A stretch of 64,000 nt of DNA from JAFAVZ01 sp036009105 (GTDB lineage: Bacteria > Acidobacteriota > Thermoanaerobaculia > Gp7-AA8). The translations under genes and the position numbers were made by a program. Every line of letters starts with the position of its first letter. Position 1 is the stretch's first letter. The notes beneath the pieces were generated by a model. The model was not told the origin of the DNA and ran no database searches. It saw nothing but the letters and a program-made list of their open reading frames with translations. Shown piece after piece: positions 45,428 through 54,762 of this stretch. The stretch covers positions 1-64,000 of the forward strand of contig DASYMJ010000009.1 in assembly GCA_036009105.1 (NCBI GenBank), read 5' to 3'.

Positions 45428-47925
45428 AGGAAGGTCTCCTCGGGGTTGGACGCGATCGGCTTGGCGGGCAGCAGATCGGGAGCGGCCGCGGACTCCGCAT
45501 GGCGCGAGGGGTCGTACTGCGAGCGGTAGTAGTCGAGCTGCCCGAGGATGTAGGCCGGGTAGTGCAGGACCCGGGTGAAGACCTGGATGCGCAGCGGATC
45601 GGCGGCGGGTTCCCGGTGCGCATCGGGAAAGCGGCGTTGCAGTTGCGCGGCGAACGCGGCGTCGGACGGGTCAGCCCAGAGCGTCGCGTCGCGCTGCATG
45701 GCGAGCTGCGCCTCCGGGTCGTCGTCGCGCAGGTCGACCAGCGGCGCGCTGTGATCAGCGAGCCGCTTGAGGCGCTGCCCGGCGTCCCCGCTGAGCTGCG
45801 CCGCATGGGCGATGGTCAATTTGCGGAAGGGATCGATGGCGCGCGCGGCGAAAGCGGTCACGCGCTGCCTCAGCTCCTCGAGGGAGAGGCGCAGTGATTG
45901 CGAACGGCTCACGCACGTCTCGAAGAATTCGCGGAACAGCGGCTTGCGATCCTCCGAGGTGCGCTCGAACCAGCGGTCGACGTCCGCATCGTCGAGGATG
46001 GCGATGGACAGATGGTCGGATTGGATGGAGGGCGGCGCGAGCGACAACGCGAACTGCTCCAGCTCGACCGTGCGCGCGCGCAGCGCGTCGAGCATCTGCT
46101 TCGCGGCGTTGCGAGTGTCGTGCAGCACGCGCAGCGTGGCGCGGCGATGCGCCATGTCGCACTCGAACTGCAGCTCTTCCTGATGCGCGGTGTTCTTCGC
46201 CCGGTCGGTCAGCTCGATCTGGACGCGGATGCGCTCCAGCTCCTCGCGGGCGAGGCGGATGGGCGGCGCGATGTCGCGCACGTAGCGCACGGCGGAGTAG
46301 AGCGCGAAGAGGCCGAGAGCCATCGCGGCGGTCCAGTGGATGCGCTCCAGGTTCGGGCCCAGGACGCCGAACGCGAACGGCACCCCGTAGACCGCCGCAA
46401 AGCCGAACGCGGCCCACAGAATGGTGCGCCAGAGAAATGCACGCCTCGCTTCCAGAGCCTCGCGCAGCGCCTGCTCCGCGCGCGGCCGGCGCGCGAAGAG
46501 CTCGCGCAGCCGCTGCTCCGCCGCCTCCGTCTCCCCCGCCAGCCGTGCCGCTTCGGCATCGCGCGCCGCGTGACGCGCCGTGTTGTTCGCCGTCTCCTCC
46601 GCGAACAACAGTTCGGGCAGGCGGCGCGCGAGCTCGTCGCGCTCCTCCTCCAGCGCCGCCAGTTGCTCCGGCGCGCTCTGCGCATCGAGCACGCCTGCGA
46701 TCGGCTTCTGCTCGACGACGAGGTGGTCCAGCTCGCGGGCGCGTTTGCGGCCGGCGTCGCTCGCGGCGGTGTTCGGCGTGAAGCGCAGCCGCGCATCGAG
46801 CGCCGCCGTGGCGGCGTTGATCTCGGTGACCAGATTGCGCGGCGCGACATCCGTTTCGGCGTGCAAGTCCGGCAGCGGATCGACCAGCGCTTCGACCAGG
46901 CGGATCGCGGCCGCGTAGCCGTCGCGATCGAGCGATTCGTTCACCGTGCGGCCGAGCAGCGTGGCGAACTCGGTAGTGGTCTGCTCGCTCTGCGCGTGCA
47001 GCGTTTGCAGGTTCTGCGCATGGGTCGTATCGCGATGCACCATCAGCTCGTGACGCACCGCGGCGATCACCTCCTCCGCCGTGCGGGTGTGCTCCGTCAC
47101 CCGCGTCCTGGCCTGGAAGCGCTGGAACAGCGAGCGGCCGGCGTCGAGCCCGATGCGCGAGAGCGGCAGGGCGAAGGCCTCGCCAACGACGAACTGCCTC
47201 GCCGCCAGTTGCGGCTGCGGTGCCGCACCGGCGGCCAGCAACTTGCCGCGCACGAGCTCGGACGCGAAGCGCGTCTCCAGGCGCTGCGCGGCCACGTCGC
47301 GCGGGAAGAAGAGCTCCGCGCAGCCGAAGGAGCTGAACGTCGGATCCATCCCGCGGGGACGCCGCCCTGCCGGCGCGCCGCTCATCTCCGGCTCCAGCAA
47401 TACCGCGCCGGCAACGGCCTGCGCGTATGCGTCCTGCGATTGCTCGAGATGGCCGAAGCGGACGCGGCTCGCGTTCATCGCGTCGAGAAGCCAGAACACG
47501 TCGAACGGCCGGGGCCGCGCGGCGCTGGCCAGCTTCAGCAGCGAATAGGCGGCGCCGTAGTCGGCCCCGGCGAAGAGATCGGGAAGCAGGCAGAGGATCT
47601 CGACGGTGAAGTAGGCCGCCAGGCGCCGCATGTCGTAGAGCTCACGCACCTGCCGCGCAACCTCGAGCACCTTCCCGCTGGTGGCGGACGTCACGAGCAG
47701 CACCAGCTCGCGCGTCTTGATGTCGTCCCGCGCGCGCAACGGACTGTCCGGCGCCTGCCGACGCGCATGCACCGAAGCCACCGCCTCGGCGAGCGGCTCG
47801 CTGAAGATGGCGCGCATCTGCACCAGATCGTCGAGGCCGCACGCGGCGGCGACGCGCTGCTGCACGGCGGCGGCAAGCGACGCCGCCGCCTGGTCGAGAG
47901 CAAGGATGGTGACCGGCTTGAGCAT
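45424..47925 (-). CDS. Large coiled-coil membrane protein of the tubulin-like operon
   Basis: I do not recognise a named family. The 833-residue protein has an N-terminal alpha/beta part (PVTILALDQAAASLAAAV, RELVLLVTSATSGKVLEVARQ), an internal region with LPDLFAGADYGAAYSLL, a coiled coil rich in E/R/A (about 400-490: EQLAALEEERDELARRLPELLFA), two adjacent membrane helices (TILWAAFGFAAVYGVPFAFG and WTAAMALGLFALYSAVRYV, about 500-550) and a second helical region. The N-terminal part resembles nucleotide-binding or tubulin-partner folds only loosely. The start lies 3 nt after the tubulin-like stop, so it is in the same operon and may anchor the GTPase filament to the membrane. Confidence 0.8.
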   Translation of the reverse strand: MLKPVTILALDQAAASLAAAVQQRVAAACGLDDLVQMRAIFSEPLAEAVASVHARRQAPDSPLRARDDIKTRELVLLVTSATSGKVLEVARQVRELYDMRRLAAYFTVEILCLLPDLFAGADYGAAYSLLKLASAARPRPFDVFWLLDAMNASRVRFGHLEQSQDAYAQAVAGAVLLEPEMSGAPAGRRPRGMDPTFSSFGCAELFFPRDVAAQRLETRFASELVRGKLLAAGAAPQPQLAARQFVVGEAFALPLSRIGLDAGRSLFQRFQARTRVTEHTRTAEEVIAAVRHELMVHRDTTHAQNLQTLHAQSEQTTTEFATLLGRTVNESLDRDGYAAAIRLVEALVDPLPDLHAETDVAPRNLVTEINAATAALDARLRFTPNTAASDAGRKRARELDHLVVEQKPIAGVLDAQSAPEQLAALEEERDELARRLPELLFAEETANNTARHAARDAEAARLAGETEAAEQRLRELFARRPRAEQALREALEARRAFLWRTILWAAFGFAAVYGVPFAFGVLGPNLERIHWTAAMALGLFALYSAVRYVRDIAPPIRLAREELERIRVQIELTDRAKNTAHQEELQFECDMAHRRATLRVLHDTRNAAKQMLDALRARTVELEQFALSLAPPSIQSDHLSIAILDDADVDRWFERTSEDRKPLFREFFETCVSRSQSLRLSLEELRQRVTAFAARAIDPFRKLTIAHAAQLSGDAGQRLKRLADHSAPLVDLRDDDPEAQLAMQRDATLWADPSDAAFAAQLQRRFPDAHREPAADPLRIQVFTRVLHYPAYILGQLDYYRSQYDPSRHAESAAAPDLLPAKPIASNPEETFL

Positions 47926-47928
47926 GGC

Positions 47929-50661
47929 TCAGATCTCGATCTGGCGCATGTAGTCCTCGATGGCCACGATCTCGCTCTCCACCTGATCCTTCACCGCCGC
48001 ATCGACCGCGCCGGACATCTGCCGGGTGAGCGAGTCGCTGTAGTCCTTCAGGATCTGGATCACCTTCGCCGCTCCCTCGCGCGTGACGATCGCGTCGATG
48101 ACCTCCTTCGCCTCCTGCACGCAATCGCGGTTCTTCTCGAAGGCCGCGTAGGCGGGCACGCGTCCCTGGGCGAGGCGTACGAGGTTGCCTTCCACGCGCT
48201 TGCCGTTCTTCGACTTCATCGAGTACCAGGCGCCCTCCCGGCGGATGAGCGCGAACGGTTCCGGCGCCTGGGCCACGGCGAACCAGCGCAGCGCCTCGCC
48301 ATCGCCGCTGCGCGGCACGAGGTTCGGCACGTCCTGCCAGCGACGGTCGACATGATTGGAGATCGCCTTGTTCGGATCGAGGTAGGCGCGCTCCATGTCC
48401 TCGATCTCCGCCAGTGCGAAGAGCGGCACGCCGGTCTTGACCTTGAAGAGGAGGATGCGCCGCGGGTCGCGCGTGGAGACCATGCCCGCTTCCTTGTTGC
48501 CCGCGGGGACGCCGGCCTTGTACTTCGATTCCTTCAGGATGGTCGTGTCGGCGTCGGCCACGCCGTAGTGGTAGAACTCGTTGATGACGGTCTGGCTCAC
48601 CACCGGGATGCGGCCCACGTCGTAGCGCCACAGCGGCACGGCGAGGTTGTCCAGCCGCTTGAGCTGCTGCGAGACTCCCTCCGGGGAAAGCCGCCGCAGG
48701 ATGTCGTCCATGGTGAGCGACGTCAGCGCCTCATAGCGGCTCTCCACGAACTGGTTGATGTCCGCATGCACTTCCGCCGCGCGCAGGCCGGCCCACTGTG
48801 AGAGCGAGCCGTTGTGGTGATCGGCGTACCACTTGATGAAGTCCTCGCCCGTGACCTTCGGCCGGTGCTCGCCCGGATCGAAGCCGACGACCTGCTCGAA
48901 GAGGCGCGCATTGCCGCGGCTGTTCGTGGCATCGAGGTGCTGCTGCTCGAACTGCTTGCGCGCGGCGTTGAGGTTCTCCCGGATGCGATAGCAGTGGTCG
49001 AGGACGGATTGCGTGTGCGCGTGCAGCGACGAATAGAGCTCGGCCGCCTTCTCCAGGCGGGCCACGACGATGGTCAGCTCCGTCTCGCGATCGACGATGC
49101 CGCCGTAGACTTCGCAGGCGGTCTTGATGCGCGCCTCGCGCCTCAGAAACGCCCCCACCGCCTCCCCGATCTGCTCCTCCGCCGTCCTGAAATTGAGCGC
49201 CTTCAGTTTGGCGCGCTCCTCCTTCGCCTCGCCATCCATCATGTTGCGGTACCACTCCAGCTTCGCCTGCAGCTTCTCGAAGAAGCGTTCCGCGCGGGTG
49301 AAGCCGTTCACGCGGTTGACCGCCGTTTCCCACCAGGCGTCAACGGCCCGCACCGATTCGTGGCACAGCTTCGCGAAGTTCGTGGCCATGGCCTGTGCAA
49401 TCTGCCGCTCGGCCTTGGAGCGGTGGACGGCGTGCAGGTTCTTGACGGTGCCGAGCGCCTTGTTGTCGTACTTCATCTGGCCGAGGGGCATGGGGAAGCG
49501 GAGCTGGCCGCCGCCTTCCCGCTGGCTGAGCGCTTCGATGACCTGATCGGCGTTGTCCTCGCGCAGGCGATGCTGGTCGATGAACTGCTGCACGTCCTGC
49601 TCGACGTCGGAATCGGCCACCGTGCCGTTGAGGAGATCGTCGATGACGAGGCGCTTTGCATCCTCGTACATCAGCGCATCGAAGGTGGGCATGGTCAGCG
49701 ACGCAACGCCGAAGCTGCAGTACTGCGGCGAGCGCCCCTTCACCCGGCCGACGGTGGCGAGCTGGGTCTTGATGTTGTCGACGGCATTGGCGTTGTCGGT
49801 CCCGATCTGCGAGCCGATCTGGACGTACATGCCGTCCGCGATCACGTTGTGAATCTCCCCCTGCTCGGTGACCACCCGGCCCTGCTCGTTGATGTTGTCG
49901 AGGAGGTAGATCAGGTCGAACGGCGGGCGCGAGACTGCGACCTTCCGCATGCCGTAGTCGATCTCGAAGCGGGCCTTCGTGGTGGAAAGGTATTCGAGCT
50001 CTTTCAGCGCGCCGTATCCGTTCGGCTTGACCAGCCCCACGCCCGCCTTGCTGCCGAAGACGCCCGGCAGGAGCAGCACGGCGGTGAAGTTCGATTGCTC
50101 GTCGTTCCCGATGAGGTCTCGGGCCATGAAGGCGACGTCGAGAAAGAGGCCGCTGCCGGTGCCGCCCGCGACGCTGCCGACGATGTAGACCTCGACGCCG
50201 GAGCGCTGGGAGACCTGGAACTGATCGGCGTACATCTGCTTCTGGTTGCGGATGCCGCGCACGTCGTCGACGGCTCTGCGGATGCGGCCGTACACGTCCG
50301 GCGCCCTGGCGAAAAGCGCGAGCCTGCCGCGAGCGCGGACCTGACCGGCGCCGGCGATGATGGCCATGGTGGGGATGTCGGAGGGGAACCACTCGTCGAT
50401 GTGCGGGTTCGTGCCGTTCACCAGGCCGGCCGGGTTGCCGACCTGCAGGACCAGGACCTCGCCGTGATCGAGCTCGCCGTCGTGCGGGGCTTGGCCCGTC
50501 CCCTCGGCGTTCTCGGTGGTGTCGATGGAGAGGAAGCGGATGATGGGCGGCACGAAGCCGTAGGCGTCGACGAAGCGCTTCTTGAGCTTGCGCAGCGCGC
50601 CGTGGCCGGTGCCGCCGAGGCCGATGACGACGGTGGGGCGAAACACGACGTTGTTCTTCAT
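47929..50661 (-). CDS. Tubulin-like GTPase (Tubulin_2 family)
   Basis: The N-terminal domain has the FtsZ/tubulin nucleotide site: TVVIGLGGTGHGALRKLKKRF (residues 10-30) and the tubulin signature VGSVAGGTGSGLFLDVAFMA (about 158-177), with IYLLDNINEQG and EGEIHNVIADG-like segments. A long helical C-terminal part (about 400-910) is specific to Tubulin_2 proteins, which differ from FtsZ in size. These proteins bind GTP and probably polymerise; membrane remodelling has been proposed for divergent bacterial FtsZ-like families, but no function is proven for this one. ATG overlaps the stop of the VWA-FHA gene by 4 nt. Confidence 0.9.
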   Translation of the reverse strand: MKNNVVFRPTVVIGLGGTGHGALRKLKKRFVDAYGFVPPIIRFLSIDTTENAEGTGQAPHDGELDHGEVLVLQVGNPAGLVNGTNPHIDEWFPSDIPTMAIIAGAGQVRARGRLALFARAPDVYGRIRRAVDDVRGIRNQKQMYADQFQVSQRSGVEVYIVGSVAGGTGSGLFLDVAFMARDLIGNDEQSNFTAVLLLPGVFGSKAGVGLVKPNGYGALKELEYLSTTKARFEIDYGMRKVAVSRPPFDLIYLLDNINEQGRVVTEQGEIHNVIADGMYVQIGSQIGTDNANAVDNIKTQLATVGRVKGRSPQYCSFGVASLTMPTFDALMYEDAKRLVIDDLLNGTVADSDVEQDVQQFIDQHRLREDNADQVIEALSQREGGGQLRFPMPLGQMKYDNKALGTVKNLHAVHRSKAERQIAQAMATNFAKLCHESVRAVDAWWETAVNRVNGFTRAERFFEKLQAKLEWYRNMMDGEAKEERAKLKALNFRTAEEQIGEAVGAFLRREARIKTACEVYGGIVDRETELTIVVARLEKAAELYSSLHAHTQSVLDHCYRIRENLNAARKQFEQQHLDATNSRGNARLFEQVVGFDPGEHRPKVTGEDFIKWYADHHNGSLSQWAGLRAAEVHADINQFVESRYEALTSLTMDDILRRLSPEGVSQQLKRLDNLAVPLWRYDVGRIPVVSQTVINEFYHYGVADADTTILKESKYKAGVPAGNKEAGMVSTRDPRRILLFKVKTGVPLFALAEIEDMERAYLDPNKAISNHVDRRWQDVPNLVPRSGDGEALRWFAVAQAPEPFALIRREGAWYSMKSKNGKRVEGNLVRLAQGRVPAYAAFEKNRDCVQEAKEVIDAIVTREGAAKVIQILKDYSDSLTRQMSGAVDAAVKDQVESEIVAIEDYMRQIEI

Positions 50662-51806
50662 GCGGGATCCTCCTGGAGCGACGGCCGCTTGTGGCCGAGG
50701 CGGTTGAAGCGCAAGGTGGCGTCGCCGATGCGGATGGTGTCGGCGTCGTAGAGCTGGGTCTCGGGGACTTCGATGTCGTTCACGCGCAGCGTCCCGCTGC
50801 CGGCGGCGATCCAGATCTTCTTCTCGCCATTACGGCGGCGGCAGAAAAGGCGCGCGTCGGAGCCGCCGAGGGCATCCGGCGGGACGATCGCGCTCAACGC
50901 CACGTCCTTGATTTTCAGGCGCGGCAGTCCGACATAGGCCGCGTCCGCGCCCACTGGCGGCGCCACGATCTCCAGCTCGCCCTCCAGCGTGTTGCGCTCG
51001 GTGATCGCCGCGAGGAGCTCGCCCGGCGATTTGCCGCTGTAGAGGACCAGGGCGATGGAGGCGAGGAGGAGGAGGACGGTGAGGGCGGCGAGCCACTTCC
51101 AGGAGGAGCTGCTCTTCGCCACCGGCGGTGGCTCCGGGAGCTTCTGCACCACCTTGGGCGGCGGTGGCGGCGGCTTCGGCGGCGGCTGCACCGTCTGCCG
51201 GATGCTGCTGACCGCCTCGGCGATGTCGTGCGGCTTGAGGATCTTCGTGCGCTCCGAGGCAAAGGCATCGAGCTGCTGCTCGTGCTCGCCGAGAGAGACG
51301 AAGAAGACGTACGGCTTGCTCGTCGCCACGCGCTGGATGTTGGAGGCGATGGTGATCGGATCGGGGATGCCACGCACGTCCTCCTTGCCGTCGGTGAAGA
51401 GGACGATGGCCCGCTCGCGCGTGGGGTCTTTGCGGCGCATCGACTGCTCCGAGGCGTCGAGGCCCTTCGCGATGGCGCCGCCGAGGTAGGTGCGCTTGCC
51501 GTTCGCGCGCAGAGCGCGGATCAGATCGTGCAGCCGGTCGCGATCCACCGGCCCGCGGATGTCCACCGACCCGCGAAGCTCGACCTCGCGAGCGAACGAG
51601 TAGAGCGTTACCGAGTCGCCGACGCTCGCCTCGTTCACGAACGTGCCGATGGCGGACTTTACGTCTCCGAAGATGTTCCTCGTCCCGCCCACTCCCCGCA
51701 TCGACTGCGAGGTGTCGACGAGAAAGATCCAGTCGACGGCGCCGCGCGTCTGGGCGCGCGCCGTCCCTGCCAACAGCAACACGACCGCAACGACGAGTCG
51801 TTTCAT
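50658..51806 (-). CDS. VWA-domain protein with C-terminal FHA-like domain
   Basis: A signal peptide or anchor (MKRLVVAVVLLLAGTARAQ) leads to a VWA domain with MIDAS residues FLVDTSQSMRGVGG, TYLGGAIAKGL and LFTDGKEDV. A Pro-rich linker (QPPPKPPPPPPKVV) precedes one membrane helix (WKWLAALTVLLLLASIALVL, about 235-255) and an FHA-like domain in the C-terminus (DARLFCRRRNGEKKIW, GSGTLRVNDIEVPETQLYDADTIRIG), which by family binds phosphothreonine peptides. With VWA outside and FHA inside, it could transmit a phospho-signal, possibly from the Ser/Thr kinase elsewhere. The start has GGAGGAG at 3-5 nt. It is the first gene of the tubulin-like operon. Confidence 0.87.
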   Translation of the reverse strand: MKRLVVAVVLLLAGTARAQTRGAVDWIFLVDTSQSMRGVGGTRNIFGDVKSAIGTFVNEASVGDSVTLYSFAREVELRGSVDIRGPVDRDRLHDLIRALRANGKRTYLGGAIAKGLDASEQSMRRKDPTRERAIVLFTDGKEDVRGIPDPITIASNIQRVATSKPYVFFVSLGEHEQQLDAFASERTKILKPHDIAEAVSSIRQTVQPPPKPPPPPPKVVQKLPEPPPVAKSSSSWKWLAALTVLLLLASIALVLYSGKSPGELLAAITERNTLEGELEIVAPPVGADAAYVGLPRLKIKDVALSAIVPPDALGGSDARLFCRRRNGEKKIWIAAGSGTLRVNDIEVPETQLYDADTIRIGDATLRFNRLGHKRPSLQEDPA

Positions 51807-52241
51807 CGCTCCTCCGTGGTGGTTCGTTGGAAAGACACGGAGGGGTTCCATTTGTGGCGAAACACTTTTTCCGGCGCCGGATGGCTCGACCTCCTCTCCT
51901 CCATCCCCACCTTGGATCTGGCGCGATGGAGGGCGGCTCTCGCGGATGGGCGGTGGTGATGGTGGCGAAAGCCCACCACACGGCGTCGTCGCGAGGAGAT
52001 CGCATCGCTGGGGCGATGGAAAGTCATGGCCTGGAAACTGACCCGCCGCAGTAGCCATCATTGGTGGTGTGGATTTCCTTTAGACCCACCCTCCGTAGGG
52101 AAAGGAGTCCATTTATCCGTAACAGTGGAAATGCCTCGGCGCGCGCGCCGCCTGTGCCGCCGCTGTGAAGGTGAAGGCCGCGTCGACCTATCGCCTCAGC
52201 CCCGGTGTCTCTCTCACACCCGGCATGATGGAGGTTCCCCA
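51807..52241. other. 435-bp divergent intergenic region without a gene
   Basis: The region separates the divergent VWA-FHA operon and the di-heme oxidoreductase. All open frames are short continuations of neighbours or shadows. There is a GGTGT/ACACC hairpin near 52205-52220 before the oxidoreductase ribosome site and several GATGG-rich stretches, but no T tract and no riboswitch consensus that I recognise. Promoters for both directions must lie here; none is clear enough to place. Confidence 0.6.
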
Positions 52242-53636
52242 ATGGTCTACCAACGAGTGACCAACCGTGTGGTTCCGATCGCCCTCGTCCTCACGATCCT
52301 CTTCCCCCTCCAGACTTTCGCCCAGGTCGATCCCGGCGTCCGCGGCGGCGCGGCCGGCGCGGGTGCTCCGCTGGCGTCGGTCGCAGCGAACAACCCGCTC
52401 ACCATCCTCAACTTCTTCAACGACGCGAAGGACCGCTTCCAGGAAGTCGACTCCGTCTCCGGCACCGTCGCCGGAGAAGAAGGCTTCGGCCTCGGGCCGC
52501 GCTACAACTCGCGCAGCTGCGTCGCCTGCCACTCCCAGCCGGCGAGCGGCGGCTCCGCCCCGGCCACGAACCCGCAGGTCGGCGACGCCAGCGCGGACGG
52601 CGCCATCAACACCATCCCCTCGTTCATCACCCTGAGCGGGCCGGTGCGCGAGGCGCGCTTCATCTTCTTCACCGTCAACGGCGTTCCCGATCAGAACCAG
52701 CCGAACGGAGGGGTGGAAGACCTCTACACCATCCGCGGCCGCGTCGATGCCGGCGCCTGCAACCCGGGCCAGCCGGACTTCGCGGGGAACTTCGCGAACA
52801 ACAACGTGATCTTCCGCATCCCCACCCCCACCTTCGGCTCCGGCCTGATGGAGAACATCGAAGAGGCAACCCTGTTGGCGAATCAGCAGGCGCAGGCCGG
52901 CAACGGCGTGGGCATCTCCGGCACGTTCAACCACAACGGCAACGACGGCACCATCACCCGCTTCGGCTGGAAGGCGCAGAACAAGTCGCTGGAGATCTTC
53001 GCCGGCGAGGCCTACAACGTGGAGATGGGCGTCAGCAACGAGCTCTTCACCCAGGAGCGCCCGCTCCCGCGCGAAGACACGCTGAGCGGACTGCCGGCCA
53101 ACTGCCGCATCAACCCCACCCCGGAGGACCGGACGAACTTCAACACCACGGCCGTGGGCACGCTCAGCGACACCGTGCAGTTCGCGATGTTCATGCGCCT
53201 GCTCGCGCCGCCGACGCCCTCCACCACCGTCCCGGGCGGCGCCACCTCGATCGCGAACGGGCGCAGCCTGTTCAACGCCATCGGCTGCAACGTCTGCCAC
53301 ACGCCGACGCTGCGCACGAACCCCTCGCGCATCACGCCCGGCCTGGGCAGCGTGAACGCGAACCTGTTCAGCGACCTGGAGATCCACCACATGGGCACCA
53401 CCCTGGCCGACAACGTGTCGCAGGGGGTCGCGGGCGGCGACCAGTTCCGCACCGCACCGCTGTGGGGCGTGGGGCAGCGCATCTTCTTCCTGCACGACGG
53501 CCGCACGAAGAACATCGTCTCGGCCATTTTCGCCCACCGCAGCTCCGGCTCGGAAGCGAGCACCGTGGAGTTCAACTTCGAGCTGCTCTCCACGTCCCAA
53601 CGTCAGGACGTGGTCAACTTCCTTCGCTCACTCTGA
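52242..53636 (+). CDS. Di-heme oxidoreductase (DUF1111 / thiol oxidoreductase-like c-type cytochrome)
   Basis: A signal peptide (VTNRVVPIALVLTILFPLQTFAQ) and two c-type heme sites, CVACHS (near residue 92) and CNVCHT (near 349), define a periplasmic di-heme protein of the DHOR/DUF1111 family, related to MauG and cytochrome c peroxidases. The context LGPRYNSRSCVACHSQPASGG and a C-terminal LWGVGQRIFFLHDGR are typical. It probably transfers electrons or acts as a peroxidase; the substrate is not clear. GGAGG lies 8 nt before the ATG at 52242. It is followed by a perfect hairpin and a TonB-C protein gene on the same strand. Confidence 0.9.
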   Translation: MVYQRVTNRVVPIALVLTILFPLQTFAQVDPGVRGGAAGAGAPLASVAANNPLTILNFFNDAKDRFQEVDSVSGTVAGEEGFGLGPRYNSRSCVACHSQPASGGSAPATNPQVGDASADGAINTIPSFITLSGPVREARFIFFTVNGVPDQNQPNGGVEDLYTIRGRVDAGACNPGQPDFAGNFANNNVIFRIPTPTFGSGLMENIEEATLLANQQAQAGNGVGISGTFNHNGNDGTITRFGWKAQNKSLEIFAGEAYNVEMGVSNELFTQERPLPREDTLSGLPANCRINPTPEDRTNFNTTAVGTLSDTVQFAMFMRLLAPPTPSTTVPGGATSIANGRSLFNAIGCNVCHTPTLRTNPSRITPGLGSVNANLFSDLEIHHMGTTLADNVSQGVAGGDQFRTAPLWGVGQRIFFLHDGRTKNIVSAIFAHRSSGSEASTVEFNFELLSTSQRQDVVNFLRSL

Positions 53637-53642
53637 TTCATC

Positions 53643-53679
53643 CCGCGGGCCGCTGATGCGAAACGTCAGCGGCCCGCGG
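53643..53679 (+). terminator. Perfect 14-bp hairpin after the oxidoreductase gene
   Basis: CCGCGGGCCGCTGA and TCAGCGGCCCGCGG pair perfectly around a 9-nt loop. No T tract follows, so it is a possible terminator or processing site; the downstream ribosome site begins 10 nt later. Confidence 0.6.
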
Positions 53680-53693
53680 CTCCTGGAGGACTC

Positions 53694-54536
53694 ATGCTTC
53701 GACGCGCATTGCTGTTGTTGATGATGGCGTTGCCCGCGCTCGCCCAGAAGCTGCCCGAGGGCGTGATCCTGATCAAAGGCGCCGAGCCGAGCGCCAGCGA
53801 TACGAAGACGCCACTTCCCGAAAGGGGCGCCGTGGCCGGCCGCATCTATCGCAACGACTACTTCGGCCTGACCTGGACCCTCCCCGCCGGCTGGACCCAG
53901 CAGAACGAAGGTCCGCCCCCTTCGGACCATGGCAACTACGTGCTGGCCCAGTTCGGCCAGGAAGGGCACGGCACGCTGCTGATCACGGCGCAGGATCTCT
54001 TCTTCGCGCTGACGCCGCCGCGCAACGCGATCGAGCTGGTGAAGTACAGCAAGGACAACCTCCAGCCGTACTACACGGTCGAGCGCGAGCCGTCCGAGGT
54101 GCGCATCGGCGGCCGCGCGTTCGGCCGCTTCGAATACGGTTCGGCCGCGGCGCAGCTGCACTGGGCCGTGCTCGCCACGCGGGTGCGCTGCCACCTGCTG
54201 CAGTTCATGATCACCACGCGCGATCCGAAGCTGCTGGCCAGCCTGATCTCCGATCTCGACGGGATGAAGATCGCGGACGCCGACGCGCCGCAATGCGCCG
54301 CCGACTATGCCGCGCTGTCGCATGTCGAGCCGAGGCTGTACGACCACCGGTTCAACCCGATCCCCGCGCGCGTGATCGTCGGCAAGGACGGGAAGGTCAA
54401 GCACGTGCACGTGATCAGCGCGTTCCCCGACCAGGCGCGCAACATCACCGAGGCGGTGATGCAGTGGCAGTTCAAACCGGCGGAGACGGAGATGGAGACG
54501 GGGATGTGGTTCGGAGCTAAGCCGGGCGCGCAATGA
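53694..54536 (+). CDS. Secreted protein with TonB-C-like C-terminus
   Basis: A signal peptide (LRRALLLLMMALPALAQ) is followed by a DUF-like domain (GRIYRNDYFGLTWTLPAGWT, NYVLAQFGQEGHGTLLITAQ) and a C-terminal TonB-type module (PARVIVGKDGKVKHVHVIS, ITEAVMQWQFKPAE). No membrane anchor remains after cleavage, so this is not a classical TonB; such stand-alone domains occur in periplasmic proteins. CTGGAGG lies upstream. The last 20 nt overlap the convergent zinc-ribbon gene. Function unknown. Confidence 0.8.
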   Translation: MLRRALLLLMMALPALAQKLPEGVILIKGAEPSASDTKTPLPERGAVAGRIYRNDYFGLTWTLPAGWTQQNEGPPPSDHGNYVLAQFGQEGHGTLLITAQDLFFALTPPRNAIELVKYSKDNLQPYYTVEREPSEVRIGGRAFGRFEYGSAAAQLHWAVLATRVRCHLLQFMITTRDPKLLASLISDLDGMKIADADAPQCAADYAALSHVEPRLYDHRFNPIPARVIVGKDGKVKHVHVISAFPDQARNITEAVMQWQFKPAETEMETGMWFGAKPGAQ

Positions 54537-54753
54537 GCGGCACGATGACCACTTCGCCGTTCGACTGGGTGACCAGCCGGAAGATCGACGTGTCGCTCAC
54601 ATCGGCCAGCTTCGCCTCGGAGCCGCACTTGCGGCAGGCGCCCGTGGCCGGCTCGGTGCCGAGCGGCACGAAGTGGAACCGCTCCCCGCGGCAACGGCTG
54701 CACAGCTCCCGCAGGACGTCGTAGTTGATGAGGGACAGGCGCTCGCGCATCAT
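54517..54753 (-). CDS. Small protein with two CxxC pairs (putative zinc ribbon)
   Basis: The 78-residue product has CSRC and CRKC spaced by about 20 residues, a likely zinc ribbon, plus a C-terminal VVIVPLIARPA. It is encoded 9 nt after the PAP2 gene on the same strand, and its 3' end overlaps the convergent TonB-C gene by 20 nt. No name can be given; a role in nucleic-acid or protein binding is possible. The start could be either of two consecutive ATGs. Confidence 0.6.
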   Translation of the reverse strand: MMRERLSLINYDVLRELCSRCRGERFHFVPLGTEPATGACRKCGSEAKLADVSDTSIFRLVTQSNGEVVIVPLIARPA

Positions 54754-54762
54754 CGGCGCACT

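Noticed and set aside
51807..52241. Riboswitch or small RNA in the 435-bp divergent spacer
   Set aside because: I compared it by eye with known purine, cobalamin and cyclic-di-GMP consensus features and saw no match; only a short hairpin is present.
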